Positions 1 to 26,589 of a stretch of 64,000 nucleotides of DNA are shown here, in pieces (positions within the stretch are counted from its first letter, which is position 1; every line of letters starts with the position of its first letter). The stretch lies in NCBI GenBank assembly GCA_017590115.1, contig JAGGNK010008781.1:4197676-4261675 (forward strand). Direction: 5' to 3'. The position numbers were made by a program, and so were the translations under genes. This stretch comes from Montifringilla adamsi (Eukaryota > Chordata > Aves > Passeriformes > Passeridae). Below the pieces are notes generated by a model. The model did not search any database. It had not been told where the DNA came from and saw nothing but the letters and a program-made list of their open reading frames with translations.

Positions 1-707
1 CGAAGGATTTTTGCTTCACCGCCAGGAAACTCCCAAAGGAGCCGGAGTTGTGTGGCACAGGAGAGGGGCAGGGATGGCCTGGAGATGATTCCATCATCTC
101 TGAGATGCACAGGCAGCAACCTCAGCTCACGTTCCAGCTCCCTCCGGTACCGGAACAGCCCAGCTCGGGGTTCCAGAGGGGATGGATCCCACCACGACCC
201 CAAATCGCAGCCCTGCCCTCCCCAAACCACGGGGCACGCTGGGGACGGGACACGGCCAAACCAGACCGTGACCACCGCCACTCCCGGGGATCAGACTCCC
301 CCCGGGACCCCTCTCTCCAGCCTGGGGGCTGGCCCAGCCCCTGGGATCTGCCGCTCTCGGGGGCCGGACCCCCAAATCCTCACCCCAACGCCTCCCCGGG
401 GAGCGGCTCCCGCACGCACCCGCGGGCAGAACCGCTACCCGCAATCCCTGGCCCTTCCGCCTCTCTCAGTCCCCCTCCCACGGCCCAAAGCCCCCCTGAG
501 CCCCCCGACCCAGAGTCCCTTAATCCCCGCAAGGGCCGGAGCCCCCTCAGCTTCCCCTGCCCCGGCGAGGCCCGGACGCCGCAGCCCCTCACACCCCCCT
601 CCCCATTCCCCCATCAGACCCTCACCTCTCCTCCCCCGCGAGGACCTGAGCCCACCCCCGCCCTGCAGGCCCGTCCCCCGCGGCCCGCGCCGCCCTTTCC
701 CCCTCAC
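1..707 (-). other. KCTD10: Probable intron 1 of KCTD10 (partial gene)
   Basis: This stretch lies downstream, on the minus strand, of a GTGAG splice donor at 707-703. It carries no exon I can recognise. The sequence is GC-rich and stop-poor, which produces long but meaningless open frames on both strands. Assignment to KCTD10 rests on human synteny, where KCTD10 lies head-to-head with UBE3B. No KCTD10 BTB-domain exon is inside the window, so the gene is only partly represented. Confidence 0.5.
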
Positions 708-860
708 CATGAACGGACCGAGCCCCTCGGAGCGAGCGAGCGGGAGCGCCGGGCGGGGAACTTCCGCCCCTCGCCTCGCTTCCGGTGCCGCCCGGGTGCT
801 CCCCCAAACCCGTCCGATGGCCCGCCGGGCCCCCCCGGTCGCTGCCGCGCTGCGCTGCCG
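708..860 (-). CDS. KCTD10: Putative KCTD10 exon 1 (5' UTR plus start codon only)
   Basis: On the minus strand an ATG at 710-708 is followed at once by a consensus GTGAGG donor (707-702). This exon would therefore contribute only the initiator Met, with the next exon entering in phase 0. The upstream limit (about 860) is a guess because no transcription start can be read from sequence. KCTD10 (BACURD3) is a BTB/POZ adaptor for CUL3 ubiquitin ligases. The identification is by synteny and geometry, not by protein similarity, because no diagnostic residues are encoded here. The alternative is a fortuitous ATG-donor pair within the 5' UTR. Confidence 0.4.
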
Positions 861-1143
861 CCTCGCAGGCTTGGCACAGCCCGGTTTGTCCCGGCTTGGT
901 TCGATCTTTCCGGTACCACCGGGACGCAGAGTTGGGTGTTCTGCCTGTGCCCAGCCGGTGAGCGGGCCGGCGGAACGGCAGCGGCGGGGCGGGTTGGCGG
1001 CCGGACGGGGAGCGCGGACACGGGGGCGAGGAGGGGGCTGCGGCCGCGGCCTGGGCGGGGGAACCGGGAGGGACCGGGAGGGACCGGGGGGTTCCCAGGG
1101 ATGTGGGCTCGGCCCGGCCGGCCCGGTGTCCGCCGGGACGAGG
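711..1143. promoter_or_regulatory. CpG-island divergent promoter, KCTD10 / UBE3B
   Basis: A very CpG-dense stretch separates the putative KCTD10 start codon from a strong GTGAGTG donor at 1144. ETS/GABP-like cores CTTCCG occur at 761-766 and CTTCCGG at 779-785, with TTCCGGT at 908-914. There is no TATA box. This is the usual composition of a housekeeping bidirectional promoter. The sequence just before 1144 is the likely noncoding first exon of UBE3B, which would splice to the acceptor at 2070-2071. Transcription start sites are inferred, not seen. Confidence 0.65.
1085..1143 (+). other. UBE3B: Candidate noncoding first exon of UBE3B
   Basis: The sequence up to 1143 ends in an AGG|GTGAGTG donor that fits the vertebrate consensus well. 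The first in-frame UBE3B Met is in the next exon, so this exon would be untranslated. Its 5' limit is arbitrary. The intron to 2071 shows nothing else recognisable, although further untranslated exons cannot be excluded. Confidence 0.45.
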
Positions 1144-2071
1144 GTGAGTGCCTGGGGGCTGCCGGCAGCGGCGGGGCCCGGCGGGGTGGGCGGCGCGGTG
1201 GAAGCCTGGGCCCGGGAAGGCTGCGGGAGGGATGCGGGGGCTGCCAGAGGGGCTGAGGGGGCTCTGTGGCTGCTTTGCGAGTCCTGGGAGCTGCAGCCCA
1301 GCTCGAGGGCTGTGGGTGGCTATTCGGGGGTGGCACCTGCTCCGGTCCCCGGCGCCCCGGGTCGCTTTGTCCTTCCGTGCTGTCACACACGGAGTTATCC
1401 CTCCCCTCCAGCTGCCTGTGCTGGTGACCGCCGCCGAGCCGCGGTGCTGCTTCTCCTCCCACTTACCGTTTTCCTTGCGGGTGCAGCGGGAGGTAAATCG
1501 GGTCCAAAGGACTCGGAACTGCGGAAGGAAAGTCTACGTCCCCAAATCAGCCGCGGGGAATGTGCTTGTCCATGCAGGAGCTGCCCGAAGCCTCTGGATG
1601 GGGGTCATGTGAGTGTGTAAATGAGCATCACACGCTTCCCTTGAAGAAGTGACCCCTCAGGTGGGTTCTTTGTTGCTGTTTATAAAGCTCTGGTTGACCC
1701 TGGGTGTTTTATCTGGCGAATGGCAATAAATCAGTGTCCCTTGTGCCCTTTGCCTCCTGTCCCTGGCTGGAGAGTTGTTCTTATCTGTTACCAAGGAAAG
1801 AACAGAGGCTGGAGAAGGGAGGTGGAGCACAGTGTCAAAACCACTGATTTGTTTGTTTTTCCACTTAAAATCTCCCAGCCTGCAGCAGGCTGTGGGCTGT
1901 GCTGGAAAGATTCCCTGCCAGTGTTTTTTTGTCCCTGCTGCAGCCCCGTGACCGTCACTGGGGTTTTTTTCATCCCACTTTTCCCTCTGCTGTCAGATTC
2001 TCCCCTCCCCTGCAGGGAGCCAAGAACTGCCTTTCTATGAGTGTTTTCTCCACTCTGCTCTGGTTTTCCAG

Positions 2072-2106
2072 GTGTTTGCTGCGAGGATCCTTTGCTCCCC
2101 CCAGCC
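2072..2106 (+). other. UBE3B: UBE3B 5' UTR segment in the first coding exon
   Basis: An acceptor (TTTTCCAG) at 2064-2071 opens the first coding exon, leaving 35 nt of leader before the ATG at 2107. A second AG inside a C-rich run at 2103-2104 could serve as an alternative acceptor only 2 nt upstream of the ATG. Both would give the same protein. Confidence 0.7.
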
Positions 2107-19258
<17,152 letters not shown>

Positions 19259-21600
19259 GCTCGGGATGGGGCTGGGAGCTGCTGCTGGAAGGGGGAGCCC
19301 TTCCCACGTGGAGCCCGGAGCAGCTGGGCGGGAGCCGAGCTCGCTGGAGGCCTGGAGAGGCAGCTGGTAGTGGAGGTTCACAGGGATCCAGGGAAGAGCT
19401 GCTGGGCTCAGGGCTGGTTTTTCTTAGGCACGGCTCCAGGCTGGAGGAGGGGATGGGCCTGACCTTAAGCCCTTCACTTGACACCCACGGAAATCGTCCT
19501 TAAAAGCAAACCCCGGGGGAGCGCAGAAGGAACGCTCCAAGTGCCACTCAGATTAGTGACAGGCTGGGCAGCTGCTGCCATGGGAGTGCTGCTTCTTCCT
19601 TCCCCAGGAGCTGGGCTGGCTGGAAGTGAGTCTGGGAAGCTGCACGAAGGCAGAGTGATGGCAGCATTGGAGGTGCCTGGATGGGCAGTGCTCTCTCAGG
19701 ACAGGGGGATTCCAGGTGTCCGTGCTCCTGCAGGGTCCTGGGTGTGTCTTGGAGAAGGAATCACAGGGAAGCAGCAGCTTCAGCAGGAGCAGATGGACCC
19801 TGTGGCTCTTGGGAAGGCTTTGGAATGCCAGAGGTTAAAGGCTGGAGCAGCAGGAGTGGGCTTAGCCAGCTGTGCCTCTGCCAGGCTCCTGCCAGACCCA
19901 GGCCTTGGGACAGAAAGAGTCATGTCTCAATTTCTCCGGAGCAGGAAAGGTTTCATTTTCCTTGGTTTCCAGAGGACAGGAGCTGGCACACACTCGGGCT
20001 CCCCAGCACGGTGCTCAGGTGGGGCAGGTTCCTCTCTGGAACCAGGGGAATGTGTCAAATCCTCTGGAAACCTCCACTGGCAAAATCCCTCTGGGATGGA
20101 AGTTTCCTTTTGCTTGCAGGCCCTTTCTTAAGGAGTTGTTTGGACCCAGGGCAGGCTCTCTGTGTAGTGGCCACATTTGCTTTGTTGCCAAACTCTTTAT
20201 TTTGGTGGCTTTGTCTCTTTCTGGCCTTATTTCTGTCAGTTGGCGTTTGCCTGGAGCAGGCAGCTTTTGCAGGGGGTGGCTTGGGCAGGTGTGGATCCTT
20301 CCTGCCATTTCTGAGACACTCATAAAGTGTCTCTTCCCATCTTTGGTCCCATGAGCTGCTGCGAGCCCTGTCCTGGCCCACGCTGGAGAGAGGAGGGACT
20401 GGGCTGCTCTTGGGCTGTCCTGGCCCTGCTGGGATTCTGGCACAAAGCAGAGCCATGGCATTGCCCTCTTGGGGACAGGGTTAAAAGCCAGTCACCTCCT
20501 GCCCTTCACCTCACTGGTAAAACAAGCTGCTGGCTTCTGCCCAGGGTTTTCTCTCCCTCCTTCCCTCCCTGTGGCACTGGGGATCCTCATTCCCCTCCCT
20601 GGCCACGTCCCACCTCTCCTGCTGCCCTGCCTGGTCCGTCCCATGGGATTCCTGTGCCCAGGTGAGCTCAGCAGAGCACAGGTCTCCACACCCTGGGCTC
20701 TGGAAGAACCCCCTTAACTACAATATTTCACAATATTTCCAGGGGGTCGGAAAACCCTCGGCACCGAGCAGCGTGATGGCCTTGGCTTCATCCTCCTCCT
20801 GTCGTGCTTCAGATGGATTTCAGAGAAATAACCCTTTTTTTAGAGCCAATGCCTGGAAATGCATCTGGAAAGCAATGTCAGGATCCTTCTTCTCTGTCAA
20901 ATCAGTGAGATTAAACAGGAGTGATGGGAAGTGTTGGTGCGGACAGGAATGTCTGCATCCAGAGGGTTCAGGACACTGGGCTGTGAGTCAGAGAAATTAA
21001 AAATGATAGTAAATTTCTTTTTTTTTTATTTATGCATAGAACATTTTGGCATTAACCAGTTGGTGACTGTGTAGTTGGGAGGTTTAGGCACTGCCTTGGA
21101 CCTCTCAGAGTTTAAATATCACCCAGAATCTCCTTTTTCCTTCCAGGAAGTGCAGTGTGTCTGACTAGAGCACAATGAACATTCAGTGAAATGAGTTGTT
21201 GAACACTGACATCAAATCCTTGCTCCCCTTTTCCCTTTGTTCCTCAGGAGTACAATTCCTAGAAAAAAATCTTACTGCAGACTTAGCTTGGTCCCTCCAA
21301 ACCTGGAGATGTTGCACTACAAACACTGCTCCAGTGCTGGAGCTGGTGTGGAAAATGTGATAAATGCCTGGGAAATTCCCAGTGGATGCAGGCAAGGATT
21401 CCTGTGGAGGGGCTGATTCCTGTGTCCCAGGGAGGCTGTGTCAGTCCCTGCCTGCTCTGTGAATTCTGCCCAGGGATGGTTTTGCCACAGGAGATTCACA
21501 AGGATCTTTTCTATCCAAGAATTGCTGATGTGGAGGCCTTGGTTGCATCCCTGTGTGTCTGACCTGCAGAGAAAATAAAGCTGGGATGAGTTCAGATGGT
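19259..21600 (+). other. UBE3B: UBE3B 3' UTR and probable transcript end
   Basis: After the TAG at 19256-19258 there is no further UBE3B coding sequence. The clearest poly(A) signal is AATAAA at 21574-21579, followed by GT-rich sequence near 21600. That would give a UTR of about 2.3 kb. An ATTAAA-like site lies near 20996. UTR extent is inferred. No other gene or repeat was recognised in this stretch. Confidence 0.5.
21574..21579 (+). terminator. UBE3B: Candidate polyadenylation signal of UBE3B
   Basis: A canonical AATAAA hexamer is followed about 20 nt later by a G/T-rich stretch. It lies before the CR1 fragment that begins near 21725 and is the first canonical hexamer in a plausible context after the stop codon. 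Confidence 0.5.
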
Positions 21601-21724
21601 TGGGTGTCTCCTGGTCCTTTCCTAGGGCAGGGAATGTGCTGGTGGGATACTCCTGGCAGAGCAGAGCAGAGCAGGGCACTGGGGCCCTGCAACCTCTTAG
21701 AGAGCACCTGCCTTTCCTCCAAGG

Positions 21725-21910
21725 GTGGGCAGGCCCTGGCACAGGGTGCCCAGAGAAGCTGTGGCTGCCCCTGGATCCCTGGAAGTGTCCAAGGCCAGGC
21801 TGGACAGGGCTTGGAGCAGCCTGGGATAGTGGAAGGTGTCCCATGGCGAGGGGGTGGAATGGGATGAGCTTTGAGGTTCCTTTTAACCAAAACCAGTCTG
21901 GGATTCTGAG
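21725..21910 (+). mobile_element. CR1 LINE 3' fragment downstream of UBE3B
   Basis: Sense CR1 (GGCCCTGGCACAGGGTGCCC, GAAGCTGTGGCTGCCCCTGG, to CCAGTCTGGGATTCTG). It lies between the UBE3B poly(A) candidate and the intergenic space. Confidence 0.88.
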
Positions 21911-23699
21911 TCTGCCAGGCTGGGCATGGAGCCTGCTGCTCCCATGGGAATTCCTGTTGCCAAGCTGGTTCCTGGTGCCCCTGAGAGCTGGGATCTCTGG
22001 GGTGCTCTAGATGGGGGGATACGAGGCCTGTTGATCACAAAGGGACCTGGCAGCCTTGTTTGAAGTAGGATTTGCTCATGCTGGAATATGCTTGGAGAAG
22101 CTCTGCCTGGTCCTGCAGAGCACAGGGAGTTTGGTCCTTCCTGGGGGTGTTGGTGCTCCTCGGATGCAGGGGTGGGTGCTGGGACCAGCAATGCTCAGTG
22201 CTCATCTGGGAATGGTGACTGGAACCACTGGTGGAGAGGGAAACAGGCTGGAAATCCAAGTGGGATCCCCCAGTGCAGGAGTGGGGGAGCCCCAAGGAGC
22301 AGCTGCTGGAGCTGACATGGGCTTTGATGTTAATAACAATATTATAATATTGTGTGTTTCTGCCTGATGCTGGAGGCTCCTTGGAGGAATGAGAGCTGTG
22401 CCTGCTGCTCCAGCTCCCCTCTGACTCCAGGCTTGGAGCCCTTCACTGCCCCTCCATCCCTTCCTGGAGCCCTCATGCCCCCCTGGCCATTCCCAGCCCT
22501 CTCTGGCTCTGCTGGGAGCGGGAGCATGGTGGGAGCGAGGGAGAGGCTCCCAGTCAGTGTGCAAATGCCATTGTTTTGACACAGAGGCATCTGGCACTGT
22601 CAGGAACAGCAAAAAGCAAGCCCAGAGCAGCTGCTGCCAAGGCAGAGCTGGCAGCAGCCAGGCCTGCACAGCCCCTGCTTCCCTGGCATCGGCCGGGATC
22701 TGGGCACGCATCGCTCGGGGCCACTGAGAAGAGATGTGGCCGTGGCTATCCCAGCCTTGGGGGCATAAAACTGGGAACTGTGGGGTGAGGAGCTGGGAGG
22801 GATCCCTGAAGGATCCCTGGAGCCTGGTGCTCGCTCAGTGCTGGAGAGTGTCCCAACCTGCTACAAGCACGGGATGCTCAGGAGAAAACAGCAGCTCCTG
22901 CTGCCCCTCTCCTGCTCCTGCAGGCTGTCCCAGCCCCTGGCTCCCACCCAGCCTGGTGTTCCCTCTGTTCTGCACCTGTGCCCCATGCTAGATTCCAGGT
23001 TAGGATGGAGAGGAGGCTGTGCCATGTTCTGGTCTCCACATCCCTGATGTCTCTGCAGCTCATTTTTGTGTTTGTTCCCATTTACCAAGAGGTGCAGCAG
23101 CTCCTGCAGCAGGTGCTGGACTGGTCACACCATGTGGCACTTGGCACTGTCACCACCTGGGTAAGTAGCCCTGAACTGGTGCTCACAAGCTGCTTTTGTG
23201 GCTGTTTCTGAGGTCAAGTTCTTCAATCCTGACCCTCTCCAGTTTCCCCGGGGTGGTTTGAGCCCTCCCTGTGTTGCTCTGCCTCTCTGTGCCTGCCCTG
23301 CCAAGGCAGGGAGGGGGCACTGGGCTGGGGTGGGCACTGGGATGGGCACTTTGGGCCAGGCTGCAGCACAGCGGGGGCTGAGGGTCCCCGACAGCCCCTT
23401 CCTCCACAGACAGCAAGCTCAACCTGCTCCTGTCAGGCACAGGGCTGATGTTTCCTGCCCTGAGCTGCTCCGGTGTGGGGAGGGTTTTTCCTTGCCCATT
23501 TCCAGGCTAAAAGGGGATTTCAGGAGCTTGTGAGCCCGCAGGACTTGCCCTGCTGGAGGACCTGTGATCTTCCCTGCTCCTGCAGCTCCAGTGGAGCAGT
23601 TGGCTCCCCACTGCCAGGGTTGTGCACCCCAAAATTCACCGGGCTCCAGCACACCCTGTCAAGGTTGGGGCTCTCATCCCTCTCCTCCCTTCTGAGCCC
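21911..23699. other. Intergenic sequence, no gene recognised
   Basis: Moderately GC-rich sequence between the convergent 3' ends of UBE3B and MMAB. The only feature I note is a perfect 18-bp AT palindrome at 22336-22353. Open frames on both strands lack family resemblance and exon logic. Confidence 0.6.
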
Positions 23700-24010
23700 T
23701 GGCCCAGGAAATGCTGCCTTGTGTAAATTTACATCTGACTTGGCACAATGGATGTTTGCGTGGTTGCTGGCGGAGCAGCAGCCGTTCTGCTGCTCCCACA
23801 TCGTGGTGGTAATCGAGGTGCTTGAGTTATAGCCCAACTTATTCCATTTTACAGCTCCTACAGCGTTAACAGATGTACGGGCGTCTGATCCAATCATGCA
23901 GCAAGAGATTTTGGGGCCAGTTCTTCTCGTTTTGACAGTGTGGAAGCTGGGAGCAGCCATACATTTTACAAACAAGAATAAACGACCCTTAGCAACATAT
24001 GGCTGTGCTG
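23700..24010. other. Candidate conserved noncoding element
   Basis: This stretch is low in CpG-type decay and simple repeats, with balanced composition and many dispersed TF-like words. One is TTAGCAAC near 23990, an RFX half-site reading GTTGCTAA on the minus strand. No exon fits. Conservation is inferred from texture only. Confidence 0.35.
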
Positions 24011-24301
24011 GCAGCTCCGGAGCAATCCCAGATCAGGCACCCTGCGAGGCAGGAATGTTGCTGGGCGCTGGAGCTGGGCAGCCTGGACAAAGCATCTGCC
24101 TTCCCCCGTGATATTAATGAGGTGCAGGCACTGGAATCCCTATGCTGTATGGCTGGGAGGGCTGGGAAGAGACAAAGAGCTTGGAAAAACGACTGCCAGC
24201 CCAGAGCAAGGGAGGTTTATTTGGATTTAGAGGCTGGGTTTTGTTTTGGTCACTCTGCTGCTGCTGCCTGGCTGACCTTGTGGGATCAGGAGCAGGGGCA
24301 G

Positions 24302-24390
24302 CCTGCTTCCAGCTTGGAAGAACCCATGTGAACCCTGCTGGTGTAATTTTTCCCCCTGGGAATGCTGTGGGCTGCAAGGTGGTGATGCCC
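24302..24390 (+). repeat. Left arm of a dispersed inverted repeat
   Basis: This segment matches the reverse complement of 25428-25532 over about 75-90 nt with few mismatches and one indel of roughly 15 nt. The shared core includes CCCCCTGGGAATGCTGTGGG and CTGCAAGGTGGTGATGCCC. The family is not recognised. Confidence 0.75.
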
Positions 24391-24391
24391 A

Positions 24392-24620
24392 CCAAACTTC
24401 CCTGGGCAGGCTCTTCCAGTCCCTGACCACCCTCTCCATGAGGAAATTCCTCCTGCTGTCCAACCTGCCCCTCCCCTGGCACAGTTTGATGCAGTTTCCT
24501 CTCCTCCTGTCCCTGTTCCCTGGGAGCAGAGCCTGACCCTCCCCAGGCTGTCCCCTCCTGTCAGGAGTTGTGCAGAGCCAGAAGGTCCCTCCTGAGCCTC
24601 CTTTTCTCCAGGTGCATCCC
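24392..24620 (-). mobile_element. CR1 LINE fragment (more internal CR1 segment)
   Basis: Antisense CR1 of the type reading CTCTCCATGAGGAAATTCCT, CCCCTGGCACAGTTTGATGC, CCTTTTCTCCAGG. It begins right beside the inverted-repeat arm. Confidence 0.8.
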
Positions 24621-24784
24621 CCCAAGAGCCCATGGCTGTCCTGTGACCTTGGGGACAACTCTCAGGGCAGAATGTCTCAGCCCTGCTTAGTGACACGCCA
24701 AGGGTCACCCCAGCACCTCCCTCTGCCCCAGCCCTCCAGAAACAACTGCTGTGGGTAGAGAGAGAGGGGGCAGCTGGGAGCACC

Positions 24785-25005
24785 CCAGTAAATTTAATCT
24801 CTCCATCATGTTAAGTGTAGTAGCTTGATTTATTTCTCCTTGCAATCCAAACAATGCCAGCTTTGGTCCCAAAACAGTAGTGAGATTTCTTCCCCCTAGC
24901 TGGAAAAAAAAAAAAAAAAAGGAAACACTATAAATCCCTCCCCAAGCTGATTTATGGAGCATTCATGAAGAATTTATATTGCAAAGGATTTTATTAAATT
25001 AAACT
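24785..25005. other. AT-rich candidate conserved element with poly(A) run
   Basis: An AT-rich stretch with TTTAAT, GATTTATTT and TTTATTAAATTAAA words, interrupted by an 18-nt A run at about 24903-24920. The A run might mark a retroposed insertion, but I see no element attached. Confidence 0.25.
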
Positions 25006-25427
25006 TGAAAAGCCTCTTGATTCCTGAGGTTCAGTCCCAGAGCCAGAGCTCTCGTAAAACTGGCTGGAGCAGGCAGAGGGAATGGCTGAGGTGACACTGC
25101 AGCTGATGGGACCATCCAAATCCAGAGCATTTGTCACCAGGATGTGCTCCAGGCTGAGCCTTGGAAAATTACTCCATGAAAAATGTGCATTAACAAGAGC
25201 CATGAAATATCTGCCTCAAACCCAGGTGAGTGATGAGATGGGAGATCTGTTAGTGCTGGGCACTCCTCACTCATTCCTGAGCATTCCTCACTGCCCAAAA
25301 AGGGACACAGAGCCAGAGATTCTTTGGAGAACAAGTTTAAGGTTGGTTCCACTCAAATAATTTAATGGGAAAAGGGGCAGGATGGATTTAAAAGCTGCCT
25401 CACTAAAAGCAGGACAAGCTCTGGAAG

Positions 25428-25532
25428 GGCATCACCACCTTGCAGCCCACAGCATTCCCAGGGGGAAAAACTACTCCAGCAGGCTTCACATGGGTTCTTC
25501 CCAGGTGTATTTCCAAGCTGGAAGCAGCTTGG
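25428..25532 (-). repeat. Right arm of a dispersed inverted repeat
   Basis: Reverse-complement partner of 24302-24390, about 1.05 kb away. It includes an extra block of about 15 nt near 25500-25515 that the left arm lacks. Confidence 0.75.
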
Positions 25533-26100
25533 ACTCGAGTGCAAAGCTGGAATTGTGTGTGTGATGTGGGTTTGAGCTCTCTCCAGCCTGCTCTGCCGAG
25601 GGCTCCATGGAGAAACATTCCAGGCTCAGCAGGAACACCCAGGGAGGAACCCTCGGGGTGCTGCCCTCTCACCCAGCTCCAGCAGGGCCCTGCTCCTCAC
25701 CCCAACCCCTTTTCCTGCACCCTCCATGCCCTGGGTGCTCCCAAACCCTGGGCTCTGCTCCCCCAGCTGTTCCTGCAGCCAGAGGGGCAGTTGGTCCCAC
25801 CATTCCAAGGGAGTCCCACCATTCCAAGGGACCCCAGCACACAGACCCTGGGATTTGGCCTTTCCTGCTTCACCCACTCCATCCTGTTCCTGGCAGAGGA
25901 TGTCCTGGATTGTCAGCACAGAGACATTCCTCACATGCACAACAAGAGGCAGCCAGAGCCAAGGAATTCTTGGTGCATTCCTGTAAATCTGCACAGCTCA
26001 GCTCCAGCCAGAACTGATGGATTGGAAGGGACTTGGAGCAGCAAAGCACACAGGGCTCGGTGTTAAAATGTGACAGTTTGTGGTCCTTTGGTACAAGGAA
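25533..26100. other. Intergenic sequence, nothing recognised
   Basis: GC-rich sequence with a short tandem duplication (CACCATTCCAAGGGA, twice, near 25800-25830) and a tiny CR1-like scrap near 26020-26040. No gene was recognised. Confidence 0.5.
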
Positions 26101-26107
26101 ATTCACA

Positions 26108-26113
26108 TTTATT
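26108..26113 (-). terminator. MMAB: Candidate polyadenylation signal of MMAB
   Basis: TTTATT on the plus strand reads AATAAA on the minus strand, about 480 nt past the MMAB stop. It is the first canonical hexamer in that direction and would give a short 3' UTR of about 0.5 kb. Confidence 0.45.
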
Positions 26114-26380
26114 ATTTCAGAGCTGCGGACACAATTCCCAAACGCCTCCAGCTGCTGCTCCATACGAGCACTGAGACTTCAAAGGAGGAGCTGATTGTTT
26201 TCCCTTCATCATCCCTTAGAGTCCTGTCAGAGCCTTCCCACAGCACCTGCTGCTGCCCAGGGAAATGAAGGCATCTCCAAAATGTTATGGAATTCTCCTG
26301 CCTCAATTCCCACCTTGGAGAAGCAGTGACTCCAGAGCCATCCCCACATGGGATGTGTGGGCCAGGCCCAGGGAATAGAA

Positions 26381-26427
26381 CAGGTGTGTTTGGGTCCCTT
26401 CCAACTCAGGATATTCTGTGATTCTGT
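26381..26427 (+). mobile_element. CR1 3' terminus scrap in MMAB 3' UTR
   Basis: GGGTCCCTTCCAACTCAGGA followed by ATTCTGTGATTCTGT, which is the CR1 3' end with its octamer tail. It lies between the MMAB stop and its poly(A) candidate. Confidence 0.7.
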
Positions 26428-26589
26428 TCCTCTCAGGATTTATCAACGAGGTCCTGGTTATTTCACATGGAAATCCTTGGCAGCTCCAATTTCCAGTCGA
26501 GGCTTGTTCTTTCTCCCTTCCTTGATGAAGAAAAGCAGTCAGCTGGATTTAGTTTTCCATGATCAAGGACAAAACATTCCAGCTCCTAG

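Noticed and set aside
48..1620. Two overlapping open frames of 402 and 522 codons on the plus strand
   Set aside because: They are Pro/Arg/Gly-rich, cross a CpG island and a splice donor, and lack any family motif. The low stop density comes from GC content.
23997..24008. CRISPR, phage, plasmid or other prokaryotic defence systems anywhere in the window
   Set aside because: The DNA is a vertebrate nuclear locus with introns, and the tandem arrays lack the equal-length unique spacers of CRISPR.
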